A stretch of 64,000 nucleotides of DNA from the NCBI RefSeq assembly GCF_000146345.1, contig NZ_GL397071.1, positions 349,604-413,603 on the forward strand, given 5' to 3'. This document shows positions 46,116 to 55,382 of the stretch, piece by piece (position 1 is the stretch's first letter; each line of letters begins with the position of its first letter). The notes beneath the pieces were generated by a model that was given only the letters and a program-made list of their open reading frames with translations, was not told the DNA's origin and ran no database searches. This DNA comes from Peptoniphilus duerdenii ATCC BAA-1640 (GTDB lineage: Bacteria > Bacillota > Clostridia > Tissierellales > Peptoniphilaceae). A program made the position numbers and the translations under genes.

Positions 46116-46975
46116 TAGGTTTTTTAGCTCTTATAATTGGAATTCTTTTATATAAATATATTGTTTTGAAAAATCAAATGCGTGAACTCTCAGACTATAT
46201 TGATAAGGCTTTGGATGGAAATTTAGAAATTACAGAATTTGATGAAAAGGAATTATCTAAAATAAAATCAAAGCTCATTAAATTCTTATATGCCAGCCAA
46301 GTAAAAGAAGCGAAAATAAATACAGAAAAAAGTAAAACAAAAGATTTAATAGCAGATATATCACATCAAACCAAGACGCCCATTACCAATCTTTCTTTAT
46401 ACATTAGTCTTTTAGAAGATGATCCGAAAGATGAGTATCTTGAAATTATAAAGTATGAACTTAATAAACTAGAATTTTTAATTCAAAACCTAGTAAAATC
46501 ATCTAGGCTTGAATCAGATATTATTTCCTTACAAAAACATCAAGCAAATTTAAAAGACATAGTAGAAGATGTTTTGAGAGAATTTAAAGTAATATTGGAT
46601 GAAAAATGTATAAGCATAAATTTAAAAGACGAAGACTTAATTTTCAATTTGGACGAAAGATGGCTTAAAGAAGCTATCCACAATTTAGTAGATAATGCTA
46701 TAAAATACTCGCCCAATGGTTCTACTATTAATATTTCAGTTTATAAATCTTACCTAAACTATAATCTAGACATAGAAAATGAGTGCAAAGACTTATCAGA
46801 AGAAACTTTGCCAAAGATATTCGAAAGATTTTATAGAGGAAAAAATTCAGTTTCCAAGGACGGTTTGGGTTTAGGTTTATTTATAGCCAGAGAAATTATA
46901 GAAAAGCATGGTGGAAATATAAGAGCGTCTTTAGACGAAAATAGAATAAAATTTTCAGTAGACTTCCCCTTGTGA
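46103..46975 (+). CDS. Sensor histidine kinase, intramembrane type
   Basis: A 290-aa kinase with one N-terminal membrane helix (residues 3-21) and no outer domain. The H-box is IADISHQTKTPITN with His88, followed by an N-box (NLVDNAIKYS) and a G-box (DGLGLGLFIA). Kinases paired with peptide-sensing ABC transporters have almost no sensor domain and are switched by the transporter; they usually have two helices, so one is unusual. The start overlaps the regulator gene. Confidence 0.9.
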   Translation: MAILIGFLALIIGILLYKYIVLKNQMRELSDYIDKALDGNLEITEFDEKELSKIKSKLIKFLYASQVKEAKINTEKSKTKDLIADISHQTKTPITNLSLYISLLEDDPKDEYLEIIKYELNKLEFLIQNLVKSSRLESDIISLQKHQANLKDIVEDVLREFKVILDEKCISINLKDEDLIFNLDERWLKEAIHNLVDNAIKYSPNGSTINISVYKSYLNYNLDIENECKDLSEETLPKIFERFYRGKNSVSKDGLGLGLFIAREIIEKHGGNIRASLDENRIKFSVDFPL

Positions 46976-47063
46976 GAAGTCTTTTTTCTTACAAAACTGT
47001 AAGAAGTCTTGTAAGTACTTTGTAAGATATAAGTGTTATATTAAATGTGAAGAGGTGATAGAT

Positions 47064-47741
47064 ATGCTAAAAGTAGAAAATTTAAAAAGATATTATAAAA
47101 CAAATGACGTGGAAGTAAGAGCTCTTGACGGAGTATCTTTCGATGTGGAAAAAGGAGAATTTATTTCTATAATAGGAGCATCTGGCTCTGGTAAATCAAC
47201 CCTATTACATTTATTAGGAGGACTTGATTATCCTACAAGCGGAAAAGTTTTAATTGATGATACCGACATTTATGCATTGAAAGATGATGAGAGAACTATT
47301 TTTAGAAGAAGAAATATTGGTTTTGTCTTTCAAGCATATAATCTTTTGCCCATGCTAAATGTATATGAGAATATAATTATTCCCTTTGGTCTAGATGGGG
47401 ATGCGGTAGATAAAAAATATGTTGATTCTGTAATAGATATTCTTGAGATAAGTGATCAAAAATATAAAATGCCAAACGAATTATCAGGTGGACAGCAACA
47501 AAGAGTTGCCATAGCAAGAGCCTTGGTTACCAAACCATCTTTAATTCTAGCTGACGAACCTACAGGAAATTTGGATTCAAAATCATCTTCCCAAGTTGTT
47601 TACTTACTAAAAAAGATTAATAAAGAGCTTGGAAATACTATTCTTATGATTACTCACGATGATGCCGTCGCTCAATCTGCAGAAAAAACTCTAAGGATAG
47701 AAGATGGAAAGCTGGTGGGAAAAAATGAAAGTCAAAAATAA
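47064..47741 (+). CDS. ABC transporter ATPase, MacB/BceA type
   Basis: A 225-aa ATPase with Walker [17 protein letters not shown], signature [15 protein letters not shown] and Walker [13 protein letters not shown]. The pattern matches the LolD/MacB/BceA group that powers FtsX-like permeases. I chose the ATG at 47064 after GAGGTG instead of an upstream GTG. It is followed with overlap by its permease. Confidence 0.93.
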   Translation: MLKVENLKRYYKTNDVEVRALDGVSFDVEKGEFISIIGASGSGKSTLLHLLGGLDYPTSGKVLIDDTDIYALKDDERTIFRRRNIGFVFQAYNLLPMLNVYENIIIPFGLDGDAVDKKYVDSVIDILEISDQKYKMPNELSGGQQQRVAIARALVTKPSLILADEPTGNLDSKSSSQVVYLLKKINKELGNTILMITHDDAVAQSAEKTLRIEDGKLVGKNESQK

Positions 47742-50205
47742 AGCTTATATAGTACGTCTGTCAAAAAGTATTTTAAATGCAAATAAAAGTAGAAGAAATA
47801 TTCTCTTATTAGCAATTGCTTTGACTTCTATACTATTTACAAGTCTATTTTCCGTAGCCTTAGGTTTAGTAAAGAGCATGGAAACCCAAACGATGAAAAC
47901 TGTGGGGTCGATTAGCCATGGATCATTTAAAGAACTGTCTAACAAAGATATAGAAGTTTTATCCAAGGATAAAGACATAAAGGAATTTTCAGTAAGAGAG
48001 AAAGTTGGTATTCTTGATGATGAAAAAATAAGTGCAGAACTATCATATATGGATAAGAAAGGATTTGAATGGTCGCTAATAGAAAAAGTTAAAGGAAAAT
48101 TTCCTGAAAAAGAAAACGACGTATTTATAGATTTAGCAACTGCAAAAAAGTTAGGTTATAAGGGTGAAATTGGAGAAGAGATAGAAGTTCCTTTCACTAT
48201 AGAAAAACCTTACACAGGAGAAATTATCAAAAAAAGAAGTGATAAATTTATTATATCTGGGACTTTTCAAAATCCTATTGACTCCAACGTTGGTGTAGGA
48301 CAAATTTATTTATCGAAAGCCTATGTAGATAAATTATCCCTTCCAGAAAATAATAAAGATTTGGAAGTAATGCTAAAGAATTCCTTTGTGATAAAAGATA
48401 AACTCTTAAAAATAGCAGAGAGGAATGGATATAAAGTAGCAGATAGCCCTGGAAATTTATCTGATAAAGAAATAAGAATTGGTGTTAATTTTGCTTATAT
48501 TTTATCTAGAGGTGATAACGCAGACTTTTTGATATTTTTACCCGCATTACTTTTATTAATTTTAGTAATGATTGCAGGATTTTTAATTATCAATAATATA
48601 TTTAAAATATCTGTAAATGAAGATATAAATTTAATTGGACTACTTAAAACAATTGGTATGACAAAAGTTCAAGTTAAAAAGCTTGTTCATTTAGAATCTT
48701 TTATAGTTTCTATCCCATCTATAATAATAGGAAACGCCATAGGTATTTCTATTGGTAAAATAATTTTAAATAAAATATTTTCTTCTAATGTAATGCTAGC
48801 GAATATAAATCTATCATTAGCCTTAATATTATTAGTTATACTTTTCTCTGCCATATTTACTTTATTAACTGTTTTTCTATCAGTTATGAGTCCAGCAAAA
48901 TATGCAGCTAAAATTTCACCAATAGATGCCAGTAAATATAATGAAACTCAAGTAAAAAAGAAATACAAAAGTAATTCTATTTCACTAGGAAAACTTGCAA
49001 AAAGACAGGTTTTTTCAAATAAATTTAGATTTATATCCATAGTTCTATCTATTAGCCTTTCTGCAGTTATTTTGAATAGTGTCTTAACTTATACAGGCAA
49101 TATTGATCTAGAAAAAGGGATTTCTGATGTAATTGTAACTGATTATAATATAGCAAGCCCAAAATATTTTAGGTATATGTACTCAGGAAGTGAGGACGGT
49201 ATCAAAGATAATTTCATTGATGAAATAGAAAATCAAAAGGGATTTAAAGCTGGAGGAGCTTTATACTATTATGGTTATGAATACGCTTATCCAGATATAA
49301 AAATAGAAGACAATAAAGTTGCTCCAATATTATTGGGAATAGATGATTATTTAATAAATAAACAGAAATTTATAGAAGGAGAATTTGATAGTGATAAATG
49401 GAATAACGGATCGTATGTCATTGTAGGTGAAGATAGCGATAAGAAATCTTCATTTAAAGCAGGCGATAAAATAAAGATCAATGTAAAAAACAGGGTCAAA
49501 GAAGTCCAAGTTATGGGCAAGGTTGAATATAATTTTTCAAATGGATTGAGATATTATCCTATTATCCAGGAAAATCAATTTGATGAGTCTAGCCCTGAGT
49601 TAGATTTAGAATATTTTTATTTAAATCCTAATTTGTACAAAGAACTCACAGGCGATAAGAGTATAATGTCCTATGGATTTGATGTAGAAGATAGTGAAAA
49701 GGAAAATTTTGATAAGTTATTAAAATCTTTTGAAAATGAACCAGGATTTTCCTACGATTCAAGAGATCTTCAGATAAAGTCTTTTAAAGATTTCAAAAAT
49801 CTTATAGAATTTGTGGGTTATAGTTTATCTATAGTATTATTCTTAATATCTGTGCTTAACTTTATTAACGTTATTGCTACTGAAATATTAAGAAACATGG
49901 TTAACTTATCAATTCTTGAAGCAATTGGAATGACAAAGAAAAATATTAAAAAATATTTGGTGAAAAAGAATTTGATCTATTCTTTATGTGGCTTAGTATT
50001 TTCTTTCATCATTATGCTTCTTGTAGATAAATACATCTTGATAGATTTTATGGAACAAACTAAGTGGACTTCCTATAAATTTGTAATCATGCCACTTATA
50101 CTTGTAAATTGTGTAAATGTTATAATTGGAATACTATTTACTGGTAGGTTCTATGAAAAACACAGCCAAAACAGTGTTGTTGATAGAATTAGAAATATAG
50201 ATTAA
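47725..50205 (+). CDS. FtsX-like ABC transporter permease, two-module
   Basis: A permease of 826 aa built from two FtsX modules. Each has one helix (about 20-40 and 430-450), a large outer domain of about 220 residues, then three helices (about 270-390 and 695-815). The sequence after the first outer domain, GLLKTIGMTKVQVKKLVHLE, and its partner ILEAIGMTKKNIKKYLVKKN near 730 are the coupling motifs that contact the ATPase. BceB proteins instead have ten helices and one outer domain. Start at 47725 is chosen for the SD-like GGTGGG; it overlaps the ATPase gene by 17 nt. Likely role: export or removal of an antimicrobial peptide. Confidence 0.88.
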   Translation: MKVKNKAYIVRLSKSILNANKSRRNILLLAIALTSILFTSLFSVALGLVKSMETQTMKTVGSISHGSFKELSNKDIEVLSKDKDIKEFSVREKVGILDDEKISAELSYMDKKGFEWSLIEKVKGKFPEKENDVFIDLATAKKLGYKGEIGEEIEVPFTIEKPYTGEIIKKRSDKFIISGTFQNPIDSNVGVGQIYLSKAYVDKLSLPENNKDLEVMLKNSFVIKDKLLKIAERNGYKVADSPGNLSDKEIRIGVNFAYILSRGDNADFLIFLPALLLLILVMIAGFLIINNIFKISVNEDINLIGLLKTIGMTKVQVKKLVHLESFIVSIPSIIIGNAIGISIGKIILNKIFSSNVMLANINLSLALILLVILFSAIFTLLTVFLSVMSPAKYAAKISPIDASKYNETQVKKKYKSNSISLGKLAKRQVFSNKFRFISIVLSISLSAVILNSVLTYTGNIDLEKGISDVIVTDYNIASPKYFRYMYSGSEDGIKDNFIDEIENQKGFKAGGALYYYGYEYAYPDIKIEDNKVAPILLGIDDYLINKQKFIEGEFDSDKWNNGSYVIVGEDSDKKSSFKAGDKIKINVKNRVKEVQVMGKVEYNFSNGLRYYPIIQENQFDESSPELDLEYFYLNPNLYKELTGDKSIMSYGFDVEDSEKENFDKLLKSFENEPGFSYDSRDLQIKSFKDFKNLIEFVGYSLSIVLFLISVLNFINVIATEILRNMVNLSILEAIGMTKKNIKKYLVKKNLIYSLCGLVFSFIIMLLVDKYILIDFMEQTKWTSYKFVIMPLILVNCVNVIIGILFTGRFYEKHSQNSVVDRIRNID

Positions 50206-50206
50206 A

Positions 50207-50238
50207 AAAAGGCTAGGAATATTTTTTCCTAGCCTTTT
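50207..50238. terminator. Bidirectional terminator
   Basis: AAAAGGCTAGGAA and TTCCTAGCCTTTT pair perfectly around a 6-nt loop, giving A/T runs on both sides. It ends the ABC cassette (plus) and nrdAB (minus). Confidence 0.92.
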
Positions 50239-50241
50239 ATT

Positions 50242-51285
50242 TTATAGGTCGTCTTCTATTATCGCTGATTTTGAGTATGCGGTTACTTTTGCTTCGAAGA
50301 AGTCGGTCTTTAGTAGGTTGATGTCTGCGTATTGGGTTACCCATTTCATGGATTCTACTTCTTTGTCATAACCTTCGTAAAGTGGTTCAAAGCCTAAGTT
50401 TGTTGCTCTTAGGTTGCCAAGATACTTGATATAATCTTCTACCATCTTGCTAGTTAGTCCTTGGATATCGTCACCGATTACATACTTGCCCCAGGCGATT
50501 TCTTCTTCAACTCCGTATTTTAGAAGTGCTCTATACTCTTCTACCTTTTCTTCTGTGAAGAGTTCTGGTTGTTCTTTCTTTAGATCTAGAATTATACTTC
50601 TAAATAGCCATAGATGTGTGTTTTCGTCTCTGTTTATATATCTGATTTCTTGTACTGTTCCAGGCATCTTTCCGTTTCTTCCAAGGTTGTAGAAGAACAT
50701 AAATCCTGAATAGAAATAAATTCCTTCTAATATATAGTTGGCGATTAGAGCATGCATTAGGTTGCCCTTGGTCTTGTCATTTAAAAATCCTGCGTATTGG
50801 TCTGTGATATATTTATTTCTTTCAAGTAAGGTTTTGTCATTTATATATTGGTAGAGTATTTCCGTTCTTTCTTCCGGTGAGCATATGGTGTCAAGAATAT
50901 ATGAATAGGATTGGGAATGGATTGATTCTTGGAATGACTGAATTGAAAGACATAGATTTATTTCGTTTGCTGTAATATATGCTTGTAGGTTTGGAAGTTG
51001 TGCAGTTTGGATACTGTCAAGGTATATTAGAAATGAAAGTATTTTGTCAAATGCTCTCTTCTCTGCTTCGTCCAAAATTTTATAATCTAGCACGTCCTGA
51101 GAAAGATTGATTTCTTCAGGAATCCAGAAATTGTTCATGGCTTGTCTGTACCAGTCGCTGGTCCATTTGTACTTAATATTGTTAAAGTCATTTAAGTTTG
51201 TGGTGTTACCATTTATTATGGTTCTCTTTTGTAGGTCTATATCTCCGTTTTCGTTGAAGAGACCTCTTTTTTTAAGTTCTTCCAT
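50242..51285 (-). CDS. nrdB: Ribonucleotide reductase class I beta subunit
   Basis: The radical-generating subunit, 347 aa. Metal ligands are visible in SFQESIHSQSYSYIL (Glu, His, and a Tyr at the position of the E. coli Tyr122 radical) and in RDENTHLW (Glu and His). YLDSIQTAQLPNL holds the first ligand region. It is an oxygen-dependent class in the classical view, so its presence with superoxide reductase suggests a life with some air. It lies 9 nt after nrdA. Confidence 0.94.
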   Translation of the reverse strand: MEELKKRGLFNENGDIDLQKRTIINGNTTNLNDFNNIKYKWTSDWYRQAMNNFWIPEEINLSQDVLDYKILDEAEKRAFDKILSFLIYLDSIQTAQLPNLQAYITANEINLCLSIQSFQESIHSQSYSYILDTICSPEERTEILYQYINDKTLLERNKYITDQYAGFLNDKTKGNLMHALIANYILEGIYFYSGFMFFYNLGRNGKMPGTVQEIRYINRDENTHLWLFRSIILDLKKEQPELFTEEKVEEYRALLKYGVEEEIAWGKYVIGDDIQGLTSKMVEDYIKYLGNLRATNLGFEPLYEGYDKEVESMKWVTQYADINLLKTDFFEAKVTAYSKSAIIEDDL

Positions 51286-51294
51286 TTTTCCTCC

Positions 51295-53817
51295 TTATGC
51301 TTGACATACTTCGCATTCGTCTACTTCTAGGGACTTACTTCTCACATAGTATAGTGATTTTAGTCCTTCTTCCATGGCTCTTATATAGAGATTTAGAATC
51401 TGTCTCATGGTAAAGTCGCTGGTGATGTAGAGGTTTACAGATTGACCTTGGTCGATGTGGCGTCCCCTAACTCCGGTTGCCTTTATTATGAGTGATTGAT
51501 CGATTTCATGGGCTTGTTCATATAACCAGAAGGTTCTCGTATTTAGATCCGGTGCAACACGAGGGATGATCGCTCCCTTCTTTTCTTCTAGGAAGAATCT
51601 CTTCATAACAGGGTCAACTGCAGCGGTGGTGCCTGCGATTATGGATGTGGATCCAGTAGGTGCAACCGCCATAATATATCCGTTTCTCATTCCGTGTTCG
51701 TGGATGCTTGCCCTTAGGTCTTCCCATTCTTTGCCGTGGTAGCCTCTAAGTTCGAAGTAGTTTCCATTGTCCCAATCGGAACCTTTGAAGTATTCGTAAG
51801 CTCCCTTTTCTTTTGCGATTTCGTTTGACGCTTTTACTGCGTAGTAATTTAATTTTTCGTACACTCTATCTGCAAATTCCAAATGTTCTTCTTCATCTGA
51901 AAATGCAATTCCTTCTTTTATAAGTGCGTGGTGGTAACCAGAAGTTCCAAGACCGATTGCCCTGTACTTGCTATTTGTGATTTTTGCGTAAGGAAGTGGA
52001 TAGTAGTTTAAATCGATTACATTGTCCAGTCCCCTAACCGCTGTAGATACCACGTACTCAACTTCTTCGTCGTCTTCTAAGTTTATATTTGAGATTACAA
52101 GAGATGCCAAGTTACATACTACAAAATCTCCAGGTTTTGTCTTTGTAACCACCACTGTATCTCCTTCTTCTGTTTCGATTTCTTGGGAAACAGCCTCGAT
52201 GGCGCTCATATTTTGCATAATTTCTGTGCAGAGGTTGGATGAATAGATCATGCCCTTGTGTTTGTTCGGGTTCATTTTATTTACCGCATCTCTAAAGAAT
52301 GCAAATGGAGTTCCAGTTTCAGTTAGAGATTTGATGATAAGTCTAACCATGTCCTTTACAGAGATTACTCTCTTGGAAATATTTGCGTCGTGGACACATT
52401 CGTAGTATTTCTTTTCAAATTCATCGCCGTAGTAATCTTCTAGGCAGTAGCCCTTCTTTACCATGATTTCATGTGGGTCAAACATGTACCAATCAGCATC
52501 TATATTATTCTTTGCAAGTCTGAAGAATAGATCTGGATAAGAAACCGCTGGGAAGATGTCGTGGGCTTTCATTCTGTCGTCCCCGTTGTTGGTTCTGATT
52601 TGTAAAAATTCTGGAAGGTCCTTGTGCCATGCGTCTAGATACACTGCGCAGGAGCCTTGTCTAACTCCCAGTTGGTCAACTGCAACGGCAGTGTCGTTTA
52701 CAAGTCTTAGCCATCTTATAACTCCCCCGGCAACTCCTTTGAAGCCTCTGATATCTGATCCAGATGCTCTCACCTTTCCAAAGTATAGTCCCATTCCTCC
52801 ACCGTGTTTAGAAACTTGGGCGAAGTTGTCGATACTTCTGTATATTCCTTCAAGTGTATCCGAAACTGTGTCGATAAAGCAGGATGAAAGTTGGTAGAAT
52901 GGTTTACGAGCGTTGTTCATAGTTGGTGTAGCTACAGTTACTTGAAGTTTTGAAAGCACTGTGTAGATACGAGTTGCCCACTCTACTTTGTTCTTTCCTT
53001 CTGGAAGTGCAAGATGCATCGCAATTCCCATGAACATTTCCTGTGGACGTTCCAAAACTTTCATGTCGTGGCTACGAATTAGATATCTCTTAGCTAGAAG
53101 ATCTATGGATGAGTAGGTAAGAAGTTTGTCCCTTTCAGGAACAATTTCCTTTTCCAACTTATCTATATCTTCCTTGGTATAATTTTCAAGGATGTACTTT
53201 CCGTAGAGGTTCATCTCCGTAAGATTTTTGATCTTTTCGTAGAAAGTATCTATTCCTTTGTAATTTTCGTTAATTTTTAGTTCTAAATCATATCTGTAAA
53301 ATCTAGAGGCGATATATTCCCAATCAGGGGCTTCCTTTGTAGTAAGTTCTGATGCGGCTCTTATAAGCATGACCCTTGAATCATCTTGGCTCATGTCCTT
53401 TTTGCAGAAGGAGCTGAATTTGTGGAAAAGGGATTCGATTGGATAGAGATCCCTTGAATAATCGTTTCTCACATCTCTTATAATAGAAACGAGGGTGTCG
53501 TCTTCTAAATATTCGTTGAAGCCGCGTAGCACCTGTCTGTCCTTTGAGTGGGCAGCCCTATATGTGATGTAGGATTTAACTACGTCGATCTCTTTTTCTT
53601 CGATGAGTTCAAGCTCCACAAGGTCTTGAATCTGTTCAACGGTTGGAATGGTATCCTTGTAGAGATCCTCTACTTTTTCAACGATCTTGTCAGTAATTTT
53701 GTCTATATATGAATCCTCGAATGGCTTCATAATACCGATGTAGGATTTTTTGATGGCTGTAGAGATCTTTTCTCTGTCGAAATCCACAACCCTTCCATCT
53801 CTTTTTCTTATATTCAT
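51295..53817 (-). CDS. nrdA: Ribonucleotide reductase class I alpha subunit
   Basis: The catalytic subunit, 840 aa. An N-terminal ATP-cone (residues 1-90, MNIRKRDGRVVDFDREKIST) gives activity control by ATP/dATP. The barrel has QLSSCFIDTV (redox cysteine), NLCTEIMQNMS (radical-site cysteine) and CNLASLVISNI. The C terminus has the YY radical-transfer pair in LYYVRSK and a redox-active CEVC. Length and cone match the NrdA group rather than NrdE. I could not find a convincing NrdR-box pair upstream. Confidence 0.95.
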   Translation of the reverse strand: MNIRKRDGRVVDFDREKISTAIKKSYIGIMKPFEDSYIDKITDKIVEKVEDLYKDTIPTVEQIQDLVELELIEEKEIDVVKSYITYRAAHSKDRQVLRGFNEYLEDDTLVSIIRDVRNDYSRDLYPIESLFHKFSSFCKKDMSQDDSRVMLIRAASELTTKEAPDWEYIASRFYRYDLELKINENYKGIDTFYEKIKNLTEMNLYGKYILENYTKEDIDKLEKEIVPERDKLLTYSSIDLLAKRYLIRSHDMKVLERPQEMFMGIAMHLALPEGKNKVEWATRIYTVLSKLQVTVATPTMNNARKPFYQLSSCFIDTVSDTLEGIYRSIDNFAQVSKHGGGMGLYFGKVRASGSDIRGFKGVAGGVIRWLRLVNDTAVAVDQLGVRQGSCAVYLDAWHKDLPEFLQIRTNNGDDRMKAHDIFPAVSYPDLFFRLAKNNIDADWYMFDPHEIMVKKGYCLEDYYGDEFEKKYYECVHDANISKRVISVKDMVRLIIKSLTETGTPFAFFRDAVNKMNPNKHKGMIYSSNLCTEIMQNMSAIEAVSQEIETEEGDTVVVTKTKPGDFVVCNLASLVISNINLEDDEEVEYVVSTAVRGLDNVIDLNYYPLPYAKITNSKYRAIGLGTSGYHHALIKEGIAFSDEEEHLEFADRVYEKLNYYAVKASNEIAKEKGAYEYFKGSDWDNGNYFELRGYHGKEWEDLRASIHEHGMRNGYIMAVAPTGSTSIIAGTTAAVDPVMKRFFLEEKKGAIIPRVAPDLNTRTFWLYEQAHEIDQSLIIKATGVRGRHIDQGQSVNLYITSDFTMRQILNLYIRAMEEGLKSLYYVRSKSLEVDECEVCQA

Positions 53818-53994
53818 AGTTCACCTTTTTCTAAAATATTCCTACATATAATCTTATCATAAATAAACTTATCCTACCGATATATTTGCATCTTATTTTT
53901 GATAATTATTATAAATCGTGATAGAATTATCTTCAAAATTATGGGTAAATTTTAAAATTTAGCTACATGATGTATAATATATCTGAGGTGAAAT

Positions 53995-55368
53995 ATGAAA
54001 GAGACAATAGCTGCAATATCCACTGCCACCGGTGAAGCTGGCATTGGAATAGTGAGAATGAGTGGTGAAGACTCAGTAGAAATAGCAGACAAAGTATTTC
54101 GTCACATAGGACAGAAAAATCTCACTGAGATTAAGAATAGAATGATGAGCTACGGCCATATAATAGATGAAAATGGAAAAGTTATAGATGAGGTCCTAAT
54201 CGTTAAGATGATGGCGCCTAACACATATACGAGAGAAAACATGGTGGAGATTTACACCCACGGGGGAATCATCTCCGTAAGGCGTGTTTTAAATCTTCTT
54301 CTTGACAATGGAGCGAGAATCGCAGAAGCTGGAGAGTTTACAAAGAGGGCATTCTTAAATGGAAGACTCGACCTCTCTCAAGCGGAAGCGGTAATAGACA
54401 TTATAAAGGCTAAGACCGACGAGTCCTTTGACCAAAGCATAAAGCAACTGGAAGGTTCTCTAACTGGAATCATCACAGAAATATCAGACGAAGTTACCAA
54501 GATGATGGGAATTATAATCGCAAACATAGACTTCCCTGAAGACGACGTGGAAGAGTACCAATACGAAACTCTTTTAAATGATGCGAACAAGGTAAAGGAA
54601 AATATAAATACTCTAATAGAAGGTTCAAATAGAGGTAGACTTCTTCGGGACGGAATAAACACAGTTATCCTTGGCAAGCCAAACGTAGGTAAATCTTCTC
54701 TTTTAAATGCGATGCTTAGGTATGAAAAGGCAATCGTAACAGATATTCCTGGAACTACTAGGGATATAATAGAAGACTATGTAAATTTGGATGGAATACT
54801 TCTAAAGATTACGGACACAGCAGGGATAAGAGAGACTGAGGACAAGGTGGAAGCAATAGGAGTTAGCCGTGCGGTTAAATCCATAGAAGGAGCGGACCTT
54901 ATAATTGCAATCTTTGACGGAAGCGAAAAGTTCGACGAAAATGACGAAGAGATCTTAAAACTTCTAGAGGGCAAGAAGAGCATAGTACTTGTAAATAAGG
55001 CGGACCTTGAAAGTAAAAACTCAGAAGATGAACTTAAATCTTTCTTTGGAAATAGAGATTATATGAATGTTTCTATAAAGAAAGGAACCATTTTAGATAT
55101 TGAAAACAAGATAAAAGATATGTTTTTCAGTGGAAATTTAAAGGCGAAGGAAGAATTCTACATCAACAATCTTCGCCATGTGAGAGCTCTAAAAGAAGCG
55201 ACCAAGTTTATAGATTCAGCCATAGAAGGTCTAGAAACGAGAGAGTTCTTAGACTGCATCGAAGTGGATTTAAGGGGTGCACTAGACGAACTTGGAAATA
55301 TAACCGGAGAAACCACCACAGAAGATATACTGGACAAGGTATTTTCAGAATTTTGTATAGGAAAGTAG
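53995..55368 (+). CDS. mnmE: tRNA modification GTPase MnmE
   Basis: A 457-aa GTPase that works with MnmG to modify wobble uridines. The N-terminal folate-binding domain ends near 120; the G domain is inserted in a helical domain with GKPNVGKSSLLNAM, DIPGTTRD, DTAGIRET and NKAD. It ends FCIGK, with the conserved cysteine. A TATAAT at 53973-53978 may be its -10 element. mnmG follows after 14 nt. Confidence 0.97.
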   Translation: MKETIAAISTATGEAGIGIVRMSGEDSVEIADKVFRHIGQKNLTEIKNRMMSYGHIIDENGKVIDEVLIVKMMAPNTYTRENMVEIYTHGGIISVRRVLNLLLDNGARIAEAGEFTKRAFLNGRLDLSQAEAVIDIIKAKTDESFDQSIKQLEGSLTGIITEISDEVTKMMGIIIANIDFPEDDVEEYQYETLLNDANKVKENINTLIEGSNRGRLLRDGINTVILGKPNVGKSSLLNAMLRYEKAIVTDIPGTTRDIIEDYVNLDGILLKITDTAGIRETEDKVEAIGVSRAVKSIEGADLIIAIFDGSEKFDENDEEILKLLEGKKSIVLVNKADLESKNSEDELKSFFGNRDYMNVSIKKGTILDIENKIKDMFFSGNLKAKEEFYINNLRHVRALKEATKFIDSAIEGLETREFLDCIEVDLRGALDELGNITGETTTEDILDKVFSEFCIGK

Positions 55369-55382
55369 GAATAAAATAGAAG

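Noticed and set aside
53820..53990. NrdR-box pair upstream of nrdA
   Set aside because: One weak ATATAT-centred match; no second site at the expected spacing.
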